NCBI RefSeq assembly: GCF_900114625.1 | Contig: NZ_FOZL01000001.1 | Span: 3,224,001-3,288,000, forward strand | Origin: Granulicella pectinivorans | GTDB taxonomy: Bacteria > Acidobacteriota > Terriglobia > Terriglobales > Acidobacteriaceae | Direction: 5' to 3' | DNA: 64,000 bases | Shown here: piece after piece, positions 43,385-52,777 of the stretch | Position numbering within the stretch: position 1 is the first letter of the stretch | Layout: each line of letters begins with the position of its first letter | The notes under the pieces: generated by a model | Database searches by the model: none | Told to the model about the DNA's origin: nothing | Seen by the model: the letters and a program-made list of their open reading frames with translations, nothing else | Translations under genes and position numbers: made by a program

Positions 43385-44448
43385 TCGACGGGAACCGTGC
43401 GACCTTCGGACGAACTGATTCGGGCCAGTTCGAGGAGGCGGATCACCCGGAAGCCGTCCTCGGAGCTGACCGCGAGCGGAGCGACCCCTTGGATCGCGTC
43501 CCGAACGCTGGCGTAGAAGCCACGGTAATCGCCGAGCTCCGTCTTGACGGTGCGCTTGAGGAGATTGCCTGGATCGGCTGGATTGGGGGCGATCGTCAGC
43601 GTGCCCCACGCCGACTCCTCTTCCTGTAGCCACACGCCTGGGGTGCCGATGCGTGGAACCTTCGCTCCCCCGATCAGTGCCGGCTCCTGGGGGTCGACGC
43701 CCATCTTCCGGAAGCTGCCCCTGGTCCCATGCGCCAGATAGCGCGGAGCCGGATCGGCGGCGACCATGCTGGACCGGCAATGCATCAGCAGCTTGTCGAA
43801 GTGCAGCGTAATGTCGAAGGCATCTTCAATCGCGGTGGTGTCACGGTCGGAACGCACGCTGGCGGTCACTGCCTTCGGCTTGCCGAACAGTGCCAGCCCC
43901 TGGTCGACGAGATGGGGGCCGAGGTCGAAGAGCAGGCCATTCATCGGCGCCGAGTCTTCCTTCCAGGTACCCTCGCGCGGCAGGGGACGGAAGCGGTCGA
44001 AGTGCGACTCGAGGGTGACGAGGCGGCCGATCTCACCGGAGTCGAGAACCTTCTTGAGCGTCAGAAAGTCTCCGTCCCAGCGGCGGTTGTGGAACGGAGC
44101 GACGAGGACGCCTTTGGCCGCGGCCAAATCGATCAGCTCGCGCGCCTCTTCGCTGGTCCCGGCAAACGGCTTGTCGATCACGACGTGCTTCCCGGCGGTG
44201 AGCGCCTGTTTCGCCAGCGCGAAGTGAGTCGCGTTGGGTGTTCCGACGACGATCAGCTTCGCATCCGAGGCGAGCGCCTCATCGAATGACCGCAGGATCT
44301 TCGCATCCGGGTAGGCTGCAGCGGCCTCATCACCCTTACGCTGGACGATTCCGGCAAGACGCAGACCGGGAACAGCACTGACAAACGGGCAGTGAAAGAC
44401 CTTGCCCGCCAAACCAAATCCAACCACGACGACATCGATATCAGCCAT
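43378..44448 (-). CDS. Gfo/Idh/MocA-family oxidoreductase
   Basis: A 356-residue NAD(P)-dependent sugar oxidoreductase. The Rossmann motif is VVVGFGLAGKVFHCPF (5-20), then VIDKPFAGT (about 93, with the conserved catalytic Lys) and a C-terminal alpha/beta domain with NGLLFDLGPHLVDQGLALFG supplying the active-site His. The initiating ATG shares its A with the TAA of xylB (TAATG), so it is translationally coupled. By context it may oxidise or reduce a pentose or a related polyol. Confidence 0.9.
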   Translation of the reverse strand: MADIDVVVVGFGLAGKVFHCPFVSAVPGLRLAGIVQRKGDEAAAAYPDAKILRSFDEALASDAKLIVVGTPNATHFALAKQALTAGKHVVIDKPFAGTSEEARELIDLAAAKGVLVAPFHNRRWDGDFLTLKKVLDSGEIGRLVTLESHFDRFRPLPREGTWKEDSAPMNGLLFDLGPHLVDQGLALFGKPKAVTASVRSDRDTTAIEDAFDITLHFDKLLMHCRSSMVAADPAPRYLAHGTRGSFRKMGVDPQEPALIGGAKVPRIGTPGVWLQEEESAWGTLTIAPNPADPGNLLKRTVKTELGDYRGFYASVRDAIQGVAPLAVSSEDGFRVIRLLELARISSSEGRTVPVDF

Positions 44449-45911
44449 TACGCTCTCCCAATCTCTCTGAGCGCCGGATACACCCGGCGGTACATGGTGT
44501 AACCCTTTGCCATCGCGTCCTTGTCCTTCGGCTCGATGACCTCGGCGGCTCGCACAGTGGCTTCGCAGGCTGCAGCAACGCTGGGCCACGCTCCAACCCC
44601 GGTTCCGGCCAGCAGAGCGGCACCGAAGGCACCACCCTCCTCGGCTTCGAGGCGCTCGACGGGCTGGCCGTAGACGTCGGCCTGGATCTGCCGCCACAGT
44701 GGTCCACGGGCTCCGCCGCCGCCCAGGCGGATCGATTGCACGGGGATGCCAAGCTCTTCAAACAAAGTGAACGTGTCCTTCAGGCTGTACGCGACCCCCT
44801 CCATGACCGAACGGATGAAGTGGGCGCGGGTATGCGAAGCCGTAATCCCAACAAACGCAGCGCGGGCCTCAGCATCGAGATGAGGTGTCCGCTCGCCGAA
44901 CAGATACGGTGCCCAGAGCAGACCCGCGCTCCCGGCAGGAGCGTCGGCGGCCAGGATCGCCAGCTCGTCATAGCTGTTGATGGGTGCGAAGGTGTCGCGG
45001 AAGTAGCGCAGCGAGAGGCCCGCGCCGTTCGTGACGCCCATGACGTGCCAGGTATCCGGCGCGGCGTGGCAGAAGGTGTGCAGGCGTCCAAGACGGTCCA
45101 TCGTCGGCTTGTCGGTAGCGGCGAAGACCACACCGCTCGTGCCGATGGTCGCTGAAACGGACCCCGACGCAAGGATGCCCATTCCAACGGCCCCGGCACC
45201 CTGATCGCCGGCTCCCGCCGCGACGGGCAGACCAACGGGAAGTCCGGTCGCCGCAGCCCCTGTCTCCGAGATGTAGGCACAGATCTCCGATCCCTCATAG
45301 AGATTCGGCAGCCACGACAGGGGAATCCCCGCGATGCCGGCGACCTCCTCCGACCAGCGGCGGTTGGCGACGTCCAGCAGCAGGGTACCGCTCGCCTCCT
45401 GCATGTCCATGGCGAACTCACCCGTGAGACGATAGCGGACGTAGTCCTTGGGGCAGAGGACTTGGGCAATCTTCGCAAAGATATCGGGCTGGTGCGTCTT
45501 GACCCAGAGCAGTTTGGTCAGGGTAAAGTTGGGGAGCGCAGGGTTGCAGGTGAGTTCGATCAGCCGCTCGCGCCCGATGGTTTCGGTCAACCAGTCGCAC
45601 TCCGGCTGGGTGCGCTGGTCCGCCCAGATGAGCGCCGGACGCAACACGTTGCCGGACGCATCGAGCATGACGCATCCATGCATCTGCCCGGTAAGGCCGA
45701 TGGCCTCGATCGTCACGCCCGCTGCCTTGACGGCTCCGGCGATGGCGGTTGAAGCGGCCTGCCACCAGTTTTCGGGGTCCTGCTCGGCCCAGCCGATGTG
45801 TTCGGAGTGGATCGGCGCATGTTCAGCCGCCTCCGACGCCACCACGCGTCCCGCGCGATCGATCACGATCGCTCTTGTTCCGCCTGTTCCTACGTCCACG
45901 CCAACAAACAT
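44448..45911 (-). CDS. xylB: Xylulokinase
   Basis: A 487-residue FGGY-family sugar kinase that phosphorylates D-xylulose. N-terminal MFVGVDVGTGGTRAIVID holds the first phosphate loop, GLTGQMHGCVMLD and PALIWADQRTQPECDWL are xylulokinase-like, and the second domain has GAGDQGAGAVG and RLGGGGARGPLWRQIQADV. GGAGG lies six bases before ATG 45911. It is first in a two-gene operon with the MocA oxidoreductase. Confidence 0.9.
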   Translation of the reverse strand: MFVGVDVGTGGTRAIVIDRAGRVVASEAAEHAPIHSEHIGWAEQDPENWWQAASTAIAGAVKAAGVTIEAIGLTGQMHGCVMLDASGNVLRPALIWADQRTQPECDWLTETIGRERLIELTCNPALPNFTLTKLLWVKTHQPDIFAKIAQVLCPKDYVRYRLTGEFAMDMQEASGTLLLDVANRRWSEEVAGIAGIPLSWLPNLYEGSEICAYISETGAAATGLPVGLPVAAGAGDQGAGAVGMGILASGSVSATIGTSGVVFAATDKPTMDRLGRLHTFCHAAPDTWHVMGVTNGAGLSLRYFRDTFAPINSYDELAILAADAPAGSAGLLWAPYLFGERTPHLDAEARAAFVGITASHTRAHFIRSVMEGVAYSLKDTFTLFEELGIPVQSIRLGGGGARGPLWRQIQADVYGQPVERLEAEEGGAFGAALLAGTGVGAWPSVAAACEATVRAAEVIEPKDKDAMAKGYTMYRRVYPALREIGRA

Positions 45912-46165
45912 CCATCCTCCAGATATCACGAACTAGATCGATTCATGCGGTCTGCTGCTCACGAGTGTATCCGCTGAGGGCGGGGACGCGCCTCAGCAAC
46001 GTTTTTTTGCACTTTTTTTGAACAACTCGACCCGGTTTAAGCATCTGGATGATGAAACGGTATAGGAAGACCCAATTGACTCCATCAACTGCACGCCGTA
46101 AAGCCCCAGAGGGTTCCGAATTCGCAAGGCCGATAGCCCGCAGAGGTACAGGTACCATAGAGACA

Positions 46166-47620
46166 ATGAATCAAAGCAAATCTGTCACTCCTGGTCGATT
46201 GCCCATCGCCATCGCCGCGTTTGCCTTGTCGATGGCTCCAGCCGCCGTCGCGCAGTCCGCAGTTCAGGCTGCCGAGGCGCAGGTTCAGTCCGTAGCCGGA
46301 TCCCCCGGCGCGACGCAGGACTCCTACAAGGGATCCATCGTCGCCGGCAAGTCGACCGGCGCAAACATCGACATCACTCTGGACGACGCCATCCAGCGCG
46401 GCCTGAAGCAGAACCTGGGCATCATCCTCCAGTCGTCTGCCATCAAGAACGCCAATGGACAGCGTCTTGAACAGTTGCAGGCTCTCTTGCCCACGGTATC
46501 CGGCGCCGCGGCCATCGAGGTGCAGCAGATTTCACTGGCGGCCTTCGGTCTGAAGTTTCCTGGGCTTGCCCCCATCATCGGACCCTTTCAGACGGAAGAT
46601 TTCCGCGCTTATCTCACGCAGAACCTTGTGAATGTTCAGGCGCTGCGCGACTATATGCAGTCCAAGCACAACTTTGCGGCCTCCAAGCTGACCGCGGAGG
46701 ACGCTCGGGACATGGTCGTGCTCACGGTCGGCAACGCGTATCTCCTCTGCATCGCGGATCAGGCTCGCATCGACGCGGTGAAGGCCGAGATGGCGACGTC
46801 CAAGGTCTCGCTCGATCAGGCCACGGCCGCGCACGACGCCGGTACGAGCCCCAAGCTCGACGTACTGCGCGCCCAGGTGGACTACCAGAACGAACAGCAG
46901 TCGCTGATCTCGACCACCAACCAACTGGCGAAGGACAAGCTGGCGCTCGCCCGTACGATCGGTCTTCCGCTCGATCAGCCGTTTAGCCTCACCGATACGG
47001 CACCCTACCAGGCCCTCGACAACCTCGATCCCGATGCAGCCTTCGCCCAGGCCGTAAAGACCCGCAAGGATCTGGCCGCGGCCGAAGAGCAGTTGAAGGC
47101 CGCGAAGGACGGAAAAGCGTCTGCCCGGGCCACACAGTATCCGGTCGCATCGTTCTCCGGCGACTTCGGCGACCTTGGCACGACGGTGGGTCATTCGCAC
47201 TCGACCTACTCGGCCACCGGCAAGGTGGAGGCTCCGATCCTGCAGATCGCCAAAACGCGTGGTGCGGAGGAGGTGGCCGCAGCCAAGTACGACGACGCGC
47301 AGGCCAAGCTTTCGGATCAGGTGCAGCAGGTAAACGCCGATATCCGCAACTCAATCCTCGACGTCCAGTCCGCAGCCAAGCTGGTCGAAGCGGCTCATTC
47401 GAATGTGGAACTCGCAGCCGAGGCTCTCTCGGAGGCACAGCAGCGCTTCCATGCGGGCGTGGCGGATTCGTTGCCCGTCTCGCAGGCCCAGTCCCAGACC
47501 GAACAGGCGAACGACCAGTACATCAGCGCCCTGTATCAACACAACGTCGCCAAGCTCTCGCTCGCCCGCGCTCTCGGCGTAGCCCAGACCAGCTATAAGA
47601 ACTATCTCGGAGGAAAGTAA
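46166..47620 (+). CDS. TolC-family outer-membrane efflux protein
   Basis: A 484-residue protein. The signal peptide ends near residue 30 (LSMAPAAVAQ). Two OEP halves follow, each a long helical hairpin: the first with ITLDDAIQRGLKQNLGI and LRAQVDYQNEQQSLI, the second with FAQAVKTRKDLAAAEEQL and SLPVSQAQSQTEQANDQYIS. It forms the outer-membrane channel of a tripartite exporter. ATG 46166 is chosen because the signal peptide begins there; the frame is open upstream to 46049. It is two bases ahead of the adaptor gene. Confidence 0.9.
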   Translation: MNQSKSVTPGRLPIAIAAFALSMAPAAVAQSAVQAAEAQVQSVAGSPGATQDSYKGSIVAGKSTGANIDITLDDAIQRGLKQNLGIILQSSAIKNANGQRLEQLQALLPTVSGAAAIEVQQISLAAFGLKFPGLAPIIGPFQTEDFRAYLTQNLVNVQALRDYMQSKHNFAASKLTAEDARDMVVLTVGNAYLLCIADQARIDAVKAEMATSKVSLDQATAAHDAGTSPKLDVLRAQVDYQNEQQSLISTTNQLAKDKLALARTIGLPLDQPFSLTDTAPYQALDNLDPDAAFAQAVKTRKDLAAAEEQLKAAKDGKASARATQYPVASFSGDFGDLGTTVGHSHSTYSATGKVEAPILQIAKTRGAEEVAAAKYDDAQAKLSDQVQQVNADIRNSILDVQSAAKLVEAAHSNVELAAEALSEAQQRFHAGVADSLPVSQAQSQTEQANDQYISALYQHNVAKLSLARALGVAQTSYKNYLGGK

Positions 47621-47622
47621 CC

Positions 47623-48867
47623 GTGGCTACACAAGAAGAAGTCAAGAACAACCAGAGCGGCGACCAGACCGCACCCGCGTCCGAGCCAGAGAAGTCGAAC
47701 CCGGCGAAGAAGGCCATCATCTTCGGCGTCATTCTTCTCCTGATCCTCGGAGCCGGCTTCTACTACTGGCGCTCGACCTTTACCGAAGATACCGACGATG
47801 CGCAGGTCGACGGCGACCTTTATCAGGTGAGCTCGCGCGTGACCGGCCAGGTCACCAAGGTGTACGTCGAAGACAACCAGACCGTGCAGGCCGGGCAGTT
47901 GCTGGCCGAGGTCGATCCCACCGACTATGAAGTCGCGCTGAACCAGGCGAAGGCGAACCTCGCCAGCGCGCAGGCTGCCGCGATCCAGGCTCAGGTCAAT
48001 GTGCCGATCACCGCGACGACCACCAGCACGCAGGTCAGCACGTCGTCCTCGGATGTCCGTTCCGTGGAAGCACAGATTGCGCAGTCCCAGAACCAGGCCG
48101 CCGCGGCGCAGCAGCGCATCGAGCAGGCCAAGGCGAACGCCGCCAAGGCTGCCCTCGACGTCGACCGTTACACCCCTCTCGTGCAGAAGGACGTGATCTC
48201 CAAGCAGCAGTACGACGCTGCTCTGGCCACGGCCGCCGCGACCAGAGCAGCGGTCCTCGAAGCGCAGGCTGCCCTGATCGCGCAGCAGGACCAGACCCGT
48301 CAAGCCCAGCAGAAGCTTGCGCAGTCCCGTTCGCAGGCCAACGAGTCCGCGAAGAACGGCCCGCAGCAGGTGAAGGCGCAGCAGGCCAGGGCACAGGCCG
48401 CGCTCGCCGATGTGAAGCAGGCTGAGGCGAAGGTCCAGCAGGCCGAGCTGAACCTGAGCTACACCAAGATCACCGCTCCGACGGCCGGCATCGTGAACAA
48501 GAAGAACGTGCAGGTTGGCGCGAACCTTGCCATCGGGCAGGATCTCCTCACCATCATCCCGGTCACCGATCTCTGGGTCACGGCGAACTTCAAGGAGACG
48601 CAGCTCGACAAGATCCGTCCGGGGCAGAAGGTCGATATCAAGGTCGATGCTCTCGGCGGACGTCACTTCACCGGTACGGTCGCACAGGTTGGCGGTGCCA
48701 CGGGCTCTCGCCTGTCGCTCTTCCCGCCTGAGAATGCGACGGGCAACTACGTCAAGGTGGTGCAGCGCATCCCGGTTCGCATCAACTTCACCAATCTGGA
48801 CAAGGAAAACAAGGACTTTGCTCTGCGTCCCGGTTTCTCGGTCACACCGGACGTCGAAGTCAAGTAA
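47623..48867 (+). CDS. HlyD/EmrA-type membrane-fusion adaptor
   Basis: A 414-residue periplasmic adaptor anchored by one helix (IIFGVILLLILGAGFYYW, about 31-48). Then come the EmrA-type DDAQVDGDLYQVSSRVTGQV lipoyl half-motif, a very Ala/Gln-rich coiled-coil hairpin (about 110-280), the second lipoyl half (ITAPTAGIVNKKNVQVG) and a beta-barrel domain (LWVTANFKETQLDKIRPGQK). It starts with GTG, two bases after the TolC stop, with GGAGG upstream. The usual MFS pump (EmrB type) is missing downstream. Confidence 0.92.
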   Translation: MATQEEVKNNQSGDQTAPASEPEKSNPAKKAIIFGVILLLILGAGFYYWRSTFTEDTDDAQVDGDLYQVSSRVTGQVTKVYVEDNQTVQAGQLLAEVDPTDYEVALNQAKANLASAQAAAIQAQVNVPITATTTSTQVSTSSSDVRSVEAQIAQSQNQAAAAQQRIEQAKANAAKAALDVDRYTPLVQKDVISKQQYDAALATAAATRAAVLEAQAALIAQQDQTRQAQQKLAQSRSQANESAKNGPQQVKAQQARAQAALADVKQAEAKVQQAELNLSYTKITAPTAGIVNKKNVQVGANLAIGQDLLTIIPVTDLWVTANFKETQLDKIRPGQKVDIKVDALGGRHFTGTVAQVGGATGSRLSLFPPENATGNYVKVVQRIPVRINFTNLDKENKDFALRPGFSVTPDVEVK

Positions 48868-48883
48868 CCTTGCTCGTTAGAGA

Positions 48884-48919
48884 AGCCCCGGATCGGAACA
48901 TGCGATCCGGGGCTCTTTT
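48884..48919 (+). terminator. Rho-independent terminator
   Basis: A 12-bp stem AGCCCCGGATCG (48884-48895) / CGATCCGGGGCT (48903-48914), 7-base loop, then CTTTT. Confidence 0.85.
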
Positions 48920-48990
48920 GTTCGCGTAGCGCCCCACTCTGCGCGAAGCTTCCTTCCGTGAATCCGCATCCAACTCCCCAGAGGTGAATC

Positions 48991-49584
48991 ATGGCAGCAA
49001 AGCAGAAAAAGCAGACGTCGCAGGAAAACCCCACCCCGAACTGGCACGCCAAGGCCAAGGAAGCACAGGCGTACGGCTCCGTCATCGAGGACATGCCGCA
49101 CTATCTCGATGCCAAGGTGCGGGCCAAAATGGTCGGGCATTTGAACCAGTTGCTGGCCGACTCCATCGTCCTGCGCGATCTCTATAAGAAAAGCCACTGG
49201 CAGGTTTCGGGGCCGACTTTCTATCAGCTTCACCTGCTGTTCGATAAGCACTTTGGCGAACAGCTCGAGGTGGTGGACACGATCGCCGAGCGAATCCAGT
49301 TGCTGGGCGGTGTGACGATTGCCATGGGCGGCGACGTCTCGAAGCTGACGAAGATTCCCGCTCCTCCCGTCGGACGCGAGGAGGTTCCGGTGATGATCTC
49401 GCGCCTGCTGCAGGCGCATAAGATCGTGATGCAGGAGTGCGCCAAGATCTCGGAAGCTGCCGACGACGCCGGCGATCAGGGCACCAACGACTTGGTCGTC
49501 TCCGATGTATTGCGCCCAAACGAGTTGCAGAGCTGGTTTATCGGCCAGCACCTGGTCGACGCGCCACTCGTCCACACGAAGTAA
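48991..49584 (+). CDS. dps: Dps-family ferritin-like DNA-protection protein
   Basis: A 197-residue Dps-like protein forming a dodecameric shell that oxidises and stores iron and can bind DNA. The family signature is SHWQVSGPTFYQLHLLFDKH, followed by VVDTIAERIQLLGG, which supplies the inter-subunit ferroxidase ligands (His, His, Asp, Glu). The Lys-rich N-terminus (MAAKQKKQ) may bind DNA. AGAGG precedes the ATG. A strong terminator follows; it is monocistronic. Confidence 0.9.
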   Translation: MAAKQKKQTSQENPTPNWHAKAKEAQAYGSVIEDMPHYLDAKVRAKMVGHLNQLLADSIVLRDLYKKSHWQVSGPTFYQLHLLFDKHFGEQLEVVDTIAERIQLLGGVTIAMGGDVSKLTKIPAPPVGREEVPVMISRLLQAHKIVMQECAKISEAADDAGDQGTNDLVVSDVLRPNELQSWFIGQHLVDAPLVHTK

Positions 49585-49599
49585 CGTTCCCGTCACCCC

Positions 49600-49639
49600 A
49601 AGGAACGGTCCGGGCTTCGGTCCGGGCCGTTCCTTTTTG
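49600..49639 (+). terminator. Rho-independent terminator after dps
   Basis: A 14-bp stem AAGGAACGGTCCGG (49600-49613) / CCGGGCCGTTCCTT (49622-49635), one wobble pair, then a T-run. Confidence 0.85.
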
Positions 49640-49690
49640 GAAAAACCGAACCAAAACCCACCGTCCGGGCATCTACACTGAAGTAACCCT

Positions 49691-50701
49691 ATGCCATTCG
49701 CTCTCGAATTCGTGATCCTGCATGCGTATCTAATCCTCTTCACGTGGGTTCTGATCGAGCAGCTTGGCATACCCATTCCGTCTATCCCCGTCCTGCTGAC
49801 GGTAGGAACCCTAACGGCCACGCAGCATCTCCAATTAGGGGTTTCGCTGCTGATTGTGCTGTTTTCCTGTGCCATCTCTGATTCGCTTTGGTACTTCCTT
49901 GGCCTGCGGTACGGCGGTGCAGTGCTGCGTCTCCTGTGTCGTTTTTCCTTTGAAGCGTCCACCTGCGTCTCCAAGACGGAGAATTACTTCACGCGTCGTG
50001 GCCCGGTAACACTGCTGTTTTCGAAGTTCGTCCCCGGTCTTTCGACCGTGGCGGCTCCCATCGCCGGGCAGACCGGGATGCCCTTCCAGAAGTTTCTGGC
50101 CTACGACCTGGGCGGATCCGCCATCTGGGCACTCACCTTCCTGCTCGCCGGTCGCTTCTTCGGCGACATCGCCAAACGCAGCCAGATGTTTCTCGGCATG
50201 CTCGGGCACTTCGCCGTGGTCGCCTTTTTCCTCATGGTCATCGGCTTCTTTGGGTACCGCGTCCTGAAGCAGCGACGCTTCCTCGCCGGCGTCCGTTCGC
50301 TGCGCCTTGAACCCGCTGAACTGATGAATCTTTACCGGGAAGCCGAGGCCTCGGGTCATCCGCTCCCGTTTGTCGTCGACCTACGTCACCCTCTGGACTA
50401 TCTGCCCGATCCCCGCGTTCTCCCCGGCGCGGTGCGCATTCTCCCCTCCGACCTTGAGGCCCATGCGGACACCATCCCCCGGGACCGCGATGTTGTGCTC
50501 TATTGCACCTGCCCGTCGGAAGAGACGAGCGGCAAGGTGGCGCTGCAACTGCACAAACTGGGCATCAGCCGCGTGCGTCCTCTGCGGGGTGGGTTCGACG
50601 GCTGGAAAGAGGCTGGCTACCCGCTGCATGACTACGCGGAGCCGCAGCATGATGCACCCGAGACGGAATCCGATATGCCCCACGTCGTCCCGACGACCTA
50701 G
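49691..50701 (+). CDS. DedA-family membrane protein fused to a rhodanese domain
   Basis: A 336-residue fusion. Residues 1-195 are a DedA (SNARE-associated/VTT) membrane domain with re-entrant loop elements (LGIPIPSIPVLLTVGTL, LLFSKFVPGLSTVAAPIAGQ). The usual F-x-R-x-x-P-x-x-R motif reads FSKFVPGLS, so both arginines are replaced. Residues 205-320 are a rhodanese domain with the Cys272 active-site loop (YCTCPSEETS) and RPLRGGFDGWKEAGYPL. DedA proteins handle lipid scrambling or flipping; the rhodanese suggests sulfur transfer or redox sensing. No ribosome binding site is obvious. Confidence 0.88.
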   Translation: MPFALEFVILHAYLILFTWVLIEQLGIPIPSIPVLLTVGTLTATQHLQLGVSLLIVLFSCAISDSLWYFLGLRYGGAVLRLLCRFSFEASTCVSKTENYFTRRGPVTLLFSKFVPGLSTVAAPIAGQTGMPFQKFLAYDLGGSAIWALTFLLAGRFFGDIAKRSQMFLGMLGHFAVVAFFLMVIGFFGYRVLKQRRFLAGVRSLRLEPAELMNLYREAEASGHPLPFVVDLRHPLDYLPDPRVLPGAVRILPSDLEAHADTIPRDRDVVLYCTCPSEETSGKVALQLHKLGISRVRPLRGGFDGWKEAGYPLHDYAEPQHDAPETESDMPHVVPTT

Positions 50702-50716
50702 ACGCGGGGCACCGGA

Positions 50717-51439
50717 CTAGCTCCCCAGCTTGAAGTTTACCGTCACCGTGGTTTGCACCTCCGTCACCTCTCCATTCAACCTGTATGGTCTGTACCGGAA
50801 GGAGCGGACCGCGTCGATGGCCGCACCGGCCAGCATGGCTGGACCGCTGATGACATGGGCGCTCTCGATGGTGCCGCTCTTCGAGATGATGGCTTCGATC
50901 ACCACGACGCCCTCAGTGCGGCTGGCAATCGCGATACGCGGATACACCGGCTGAATCTGGCTGATCAGCATGCCCGAAGAGACTCCGGACGACACCTTGA
51001 CCGGACCCGTATGTTCGGGCTTGGCGACGACAACGTTGGGTCCGGTTCCCCCCGGAACGCCAAGCGGACTTCCGCCTACCGGACCAACCATGGACGTCAT
51101 CATCACAGGACCATCCGGTGGCGGCGGCCCATAGGTGAGGCCGGGGTTGGGCATGGCTCGAGGGAGGATGGGCGGACGCAGTATCTCCCGCATCGGCGCG
51201 GCAGCAGCAGAAGCCGCAGCGTGCGTCTCCGCAACCTTCACCACAACAGGAGGCTTTTTCAGTGGCACAAACACCGCCGGCGCGACCGTCGTGAACGGAA
51301 GCGCCTCCGGCTTCACCATAGGGACGATCACGATTGCCGCCGCGATCAGGCACTGAAGCCCGATAGAACCTGCCGTGATCCACCGCCGGCTCTTGGACAC
51401 AAGTCGGCCCTGCGACTCCAAAAGGCTATCTTCAAACAT
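50717..51439 (-). CDS. TonB-family energy-transducing protein
   Basis: A 240-residue protein with an N-terminal membrane helix (ITAGSIGLQCLIAAAIVIVP, about 21-40), a Pro-rich periplasmic spacer (about 60-135, e.g. PPPPDGPV), and a C-terminal TonB domain (ISQIQPVYPRIAIASRTEGV, VRSFRYRPYRLNGEV). It links the proton motive force to TonB-dependent receptors. AGGAG precedes the ATG. ExbB/ExbD are not in the window. It may serve the receptor at 2256-4700 but is not linked to it. Confidence 0.88.
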   Translation of the reverse strand: MFEDSLLESQGRLVSKSRRWITAGSIGLQCLIAAAIVIVPMVKPEALPFTTVAPAVFVPLKKPPVVVKVAETHAAASAAAAPMREILRPPILPRAMPNPGLTYGPPPPDGPVMMTSMVGPVGGSPLGVPGGTGPNVVVAKPEHTGPVKVSSGVSSGMLISQIQPVYPRIAIASRTEGVVVIEAIISKSGTIESAHVISGPAMLAGAAIDAVRSFRYRPYRLNGEVTEVQTTVTVNFKLGS

Positions 51440-51515
51440 GGCAATCTCCTCGTAACACGCAGTTCCGGTTGAGCGATCAGCCGGTTCCGGTGCGCATCGA
51501 GCGAGAATGCGTCCG

Positions 51516-51521
51516 TATACT
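51516..51521 (+). promoter_or_regulatory. -10 element for the NagX-type gene
   Basis: TATACT lies 40 bases ahead of the ATG at 51562. No clear -35 match is seen. Confidence 0.3.
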
Positions 51522-51561
51522 CTTAGACACCGCAGCCACTCCAGTGTTCCCGAGCGCCTGA

Positions 51562-52722
51562 ATGAAACGTGTCCTATCCATCGATGTCCTGCGCGGTGTC
51601 ACCATCGCGTTCATGATCCTCGTCAACGACCCCGGCGACTGGTTGCATGTGTACGCGCAACTCGACCACGCTGTGTGGAACGGGTGGACGCTGACCGATC
51701 TCGTCTTCCCGACGTTCCTCTTCCTGGTGGGCGCATCCACCGTCTTCTCTCTCGATGCGCGCATCGCGAAAGGGAACTGCCGCAAGACGCTCGCCGGACA
51801 CATCTTCCTGCGCGCGTTGAAGATCTTCGCGCTCAAGATGGCCCTGACCATCGTGCCCTACTTCCACATGACCCACCTGCGCATCTATGGCGTGCTCACG
51901 CGCATTGCGCTCTGCTATCTGATCGGCGGGCTCATCCTCCTCGCGACGCGGAACATGCGCGTCCTCGCCGCGCTCAGCGCGGCCATCCTCGCAGGCTACT
52001 GGGCGCTGATGCGCTTCGTTCCCATCCCCGGGATCGGCCGTCCGATGCGCGATGTCCCGTTCCTCGACATGAACAACAACCTCGCAGCCTGGCTCGACAG
52101 GGCGGTCAACGATCTCTGCCAGCGAACCATCCATACCGGCGTCCTGTATGAGCACACTCGTGACCCCGAAGGCCTGCTCTCCACCCTTCCCGCGGTCGCG
52201 ACGGTGTTGATCGGGGCGATGGCTGGCCTCTGGCTCAAGCAGCACTTTGCCGCTCCCGGCAAGGCGCGCAACGGACTCATCCTTGGCGGGTTCATAAGCT
52301 TCGCCGCCGGCCTCGCCTGGAATCCATGGTTCCCGATCAACAAGAATCTCTGGACCAGCTCCTACGTACTGATGGCTGCGGGTTGGGCCCTGTTCGGGCT
52401 CGGAGTCTTCTTCTGGCTCATCGACGTGCAGCGCCTTCACGAAACCCGCATAGGCCACTGGCTCACGAAACCCGCCTTGATCTTCGGATCGAACGCCATC
52501 ACGGCCTACGCGATGTCAGCGATCATCGTCAAAACCCTGGCCTACTTCAAGGTTCAAGATGGCGACAAACTCACCTCCGTCTCAGGTTGGATCTATCACC
52601 ACCTCTTCGCCAGCACCGGCTCCACCGACAACACCTCACTCGCCTTTGCCATCGTGTTCGTAGCGGTCTGCTTTATCCCGAACTGGATCCTCTATCGCAA
52701 ACATATCTTTCTCAAGCTCTAG
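51562..52722 (+). CDS. NagX-type membrane acyltransferase (HGSNAT-like, DUF5009)
   Basis: A 386-residue protein with about ten membrane helices. The start, MKRVLSIDVLRGVTIAFMIL then VNDPG, and the loop WNGWTLTDLVFPTFLFLVG are diagnostic of the NagX/heparan-alpha-glucosaminide N-acetyltransferase-like family. His and Asn residues on periplasmic-side loops (AYAMSAIIVKTL region) are conserved. The family transfers acetyl groups to amino sugars or is encoded in N-acetylglucosamine-use clusters. No chitin or GlcNAc genes are adjacent, so the substrate is open. Confidence 0.87.
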   Translation: MKRVLSIDVLRGVTIAFMILVNDPGDWLHVYAQLDHAVWNGWTLTDLVFPTFLFLVGASTVFSLDARIAKGNCRKTLAGHIFLRALKIFALKMALTIVPYFHMTHLRIYGVLTRIALCYLIGGLILLATRNMRVLAALSAAILAGYWALMRFVPIPGIGRPMRDVPFLDMNNNLAAWLDRAVNDLCQRTIHTGVLYEHTRDPEGLLSTLPAVATVLIGAMAGLWLKQHFAAPGKARNGLILGGFISFAAGLAWNPWFPINKNLWTSSYVLMAAGWALFGLGVFFWLIDVQRLHETRIGHWLTKPALIFGSNAITAYAMSAIIVKTLAYFKVQDGDKLTSVSGWIYHHLFASTGSTDNTSLAFAIVFVAVCFIPNWILYRKHIFLKL

Positions 52723-52777
52723 CCGAACATTGAAAAGTCCTGGTGAACAGAGCGCTACACCCACGTAAGATCGCAGT

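Noticed and set aside
48991..49584. dps gene as part of the efflux operon
   Set aside because: A strong terminator at 48884-48919 separates them.
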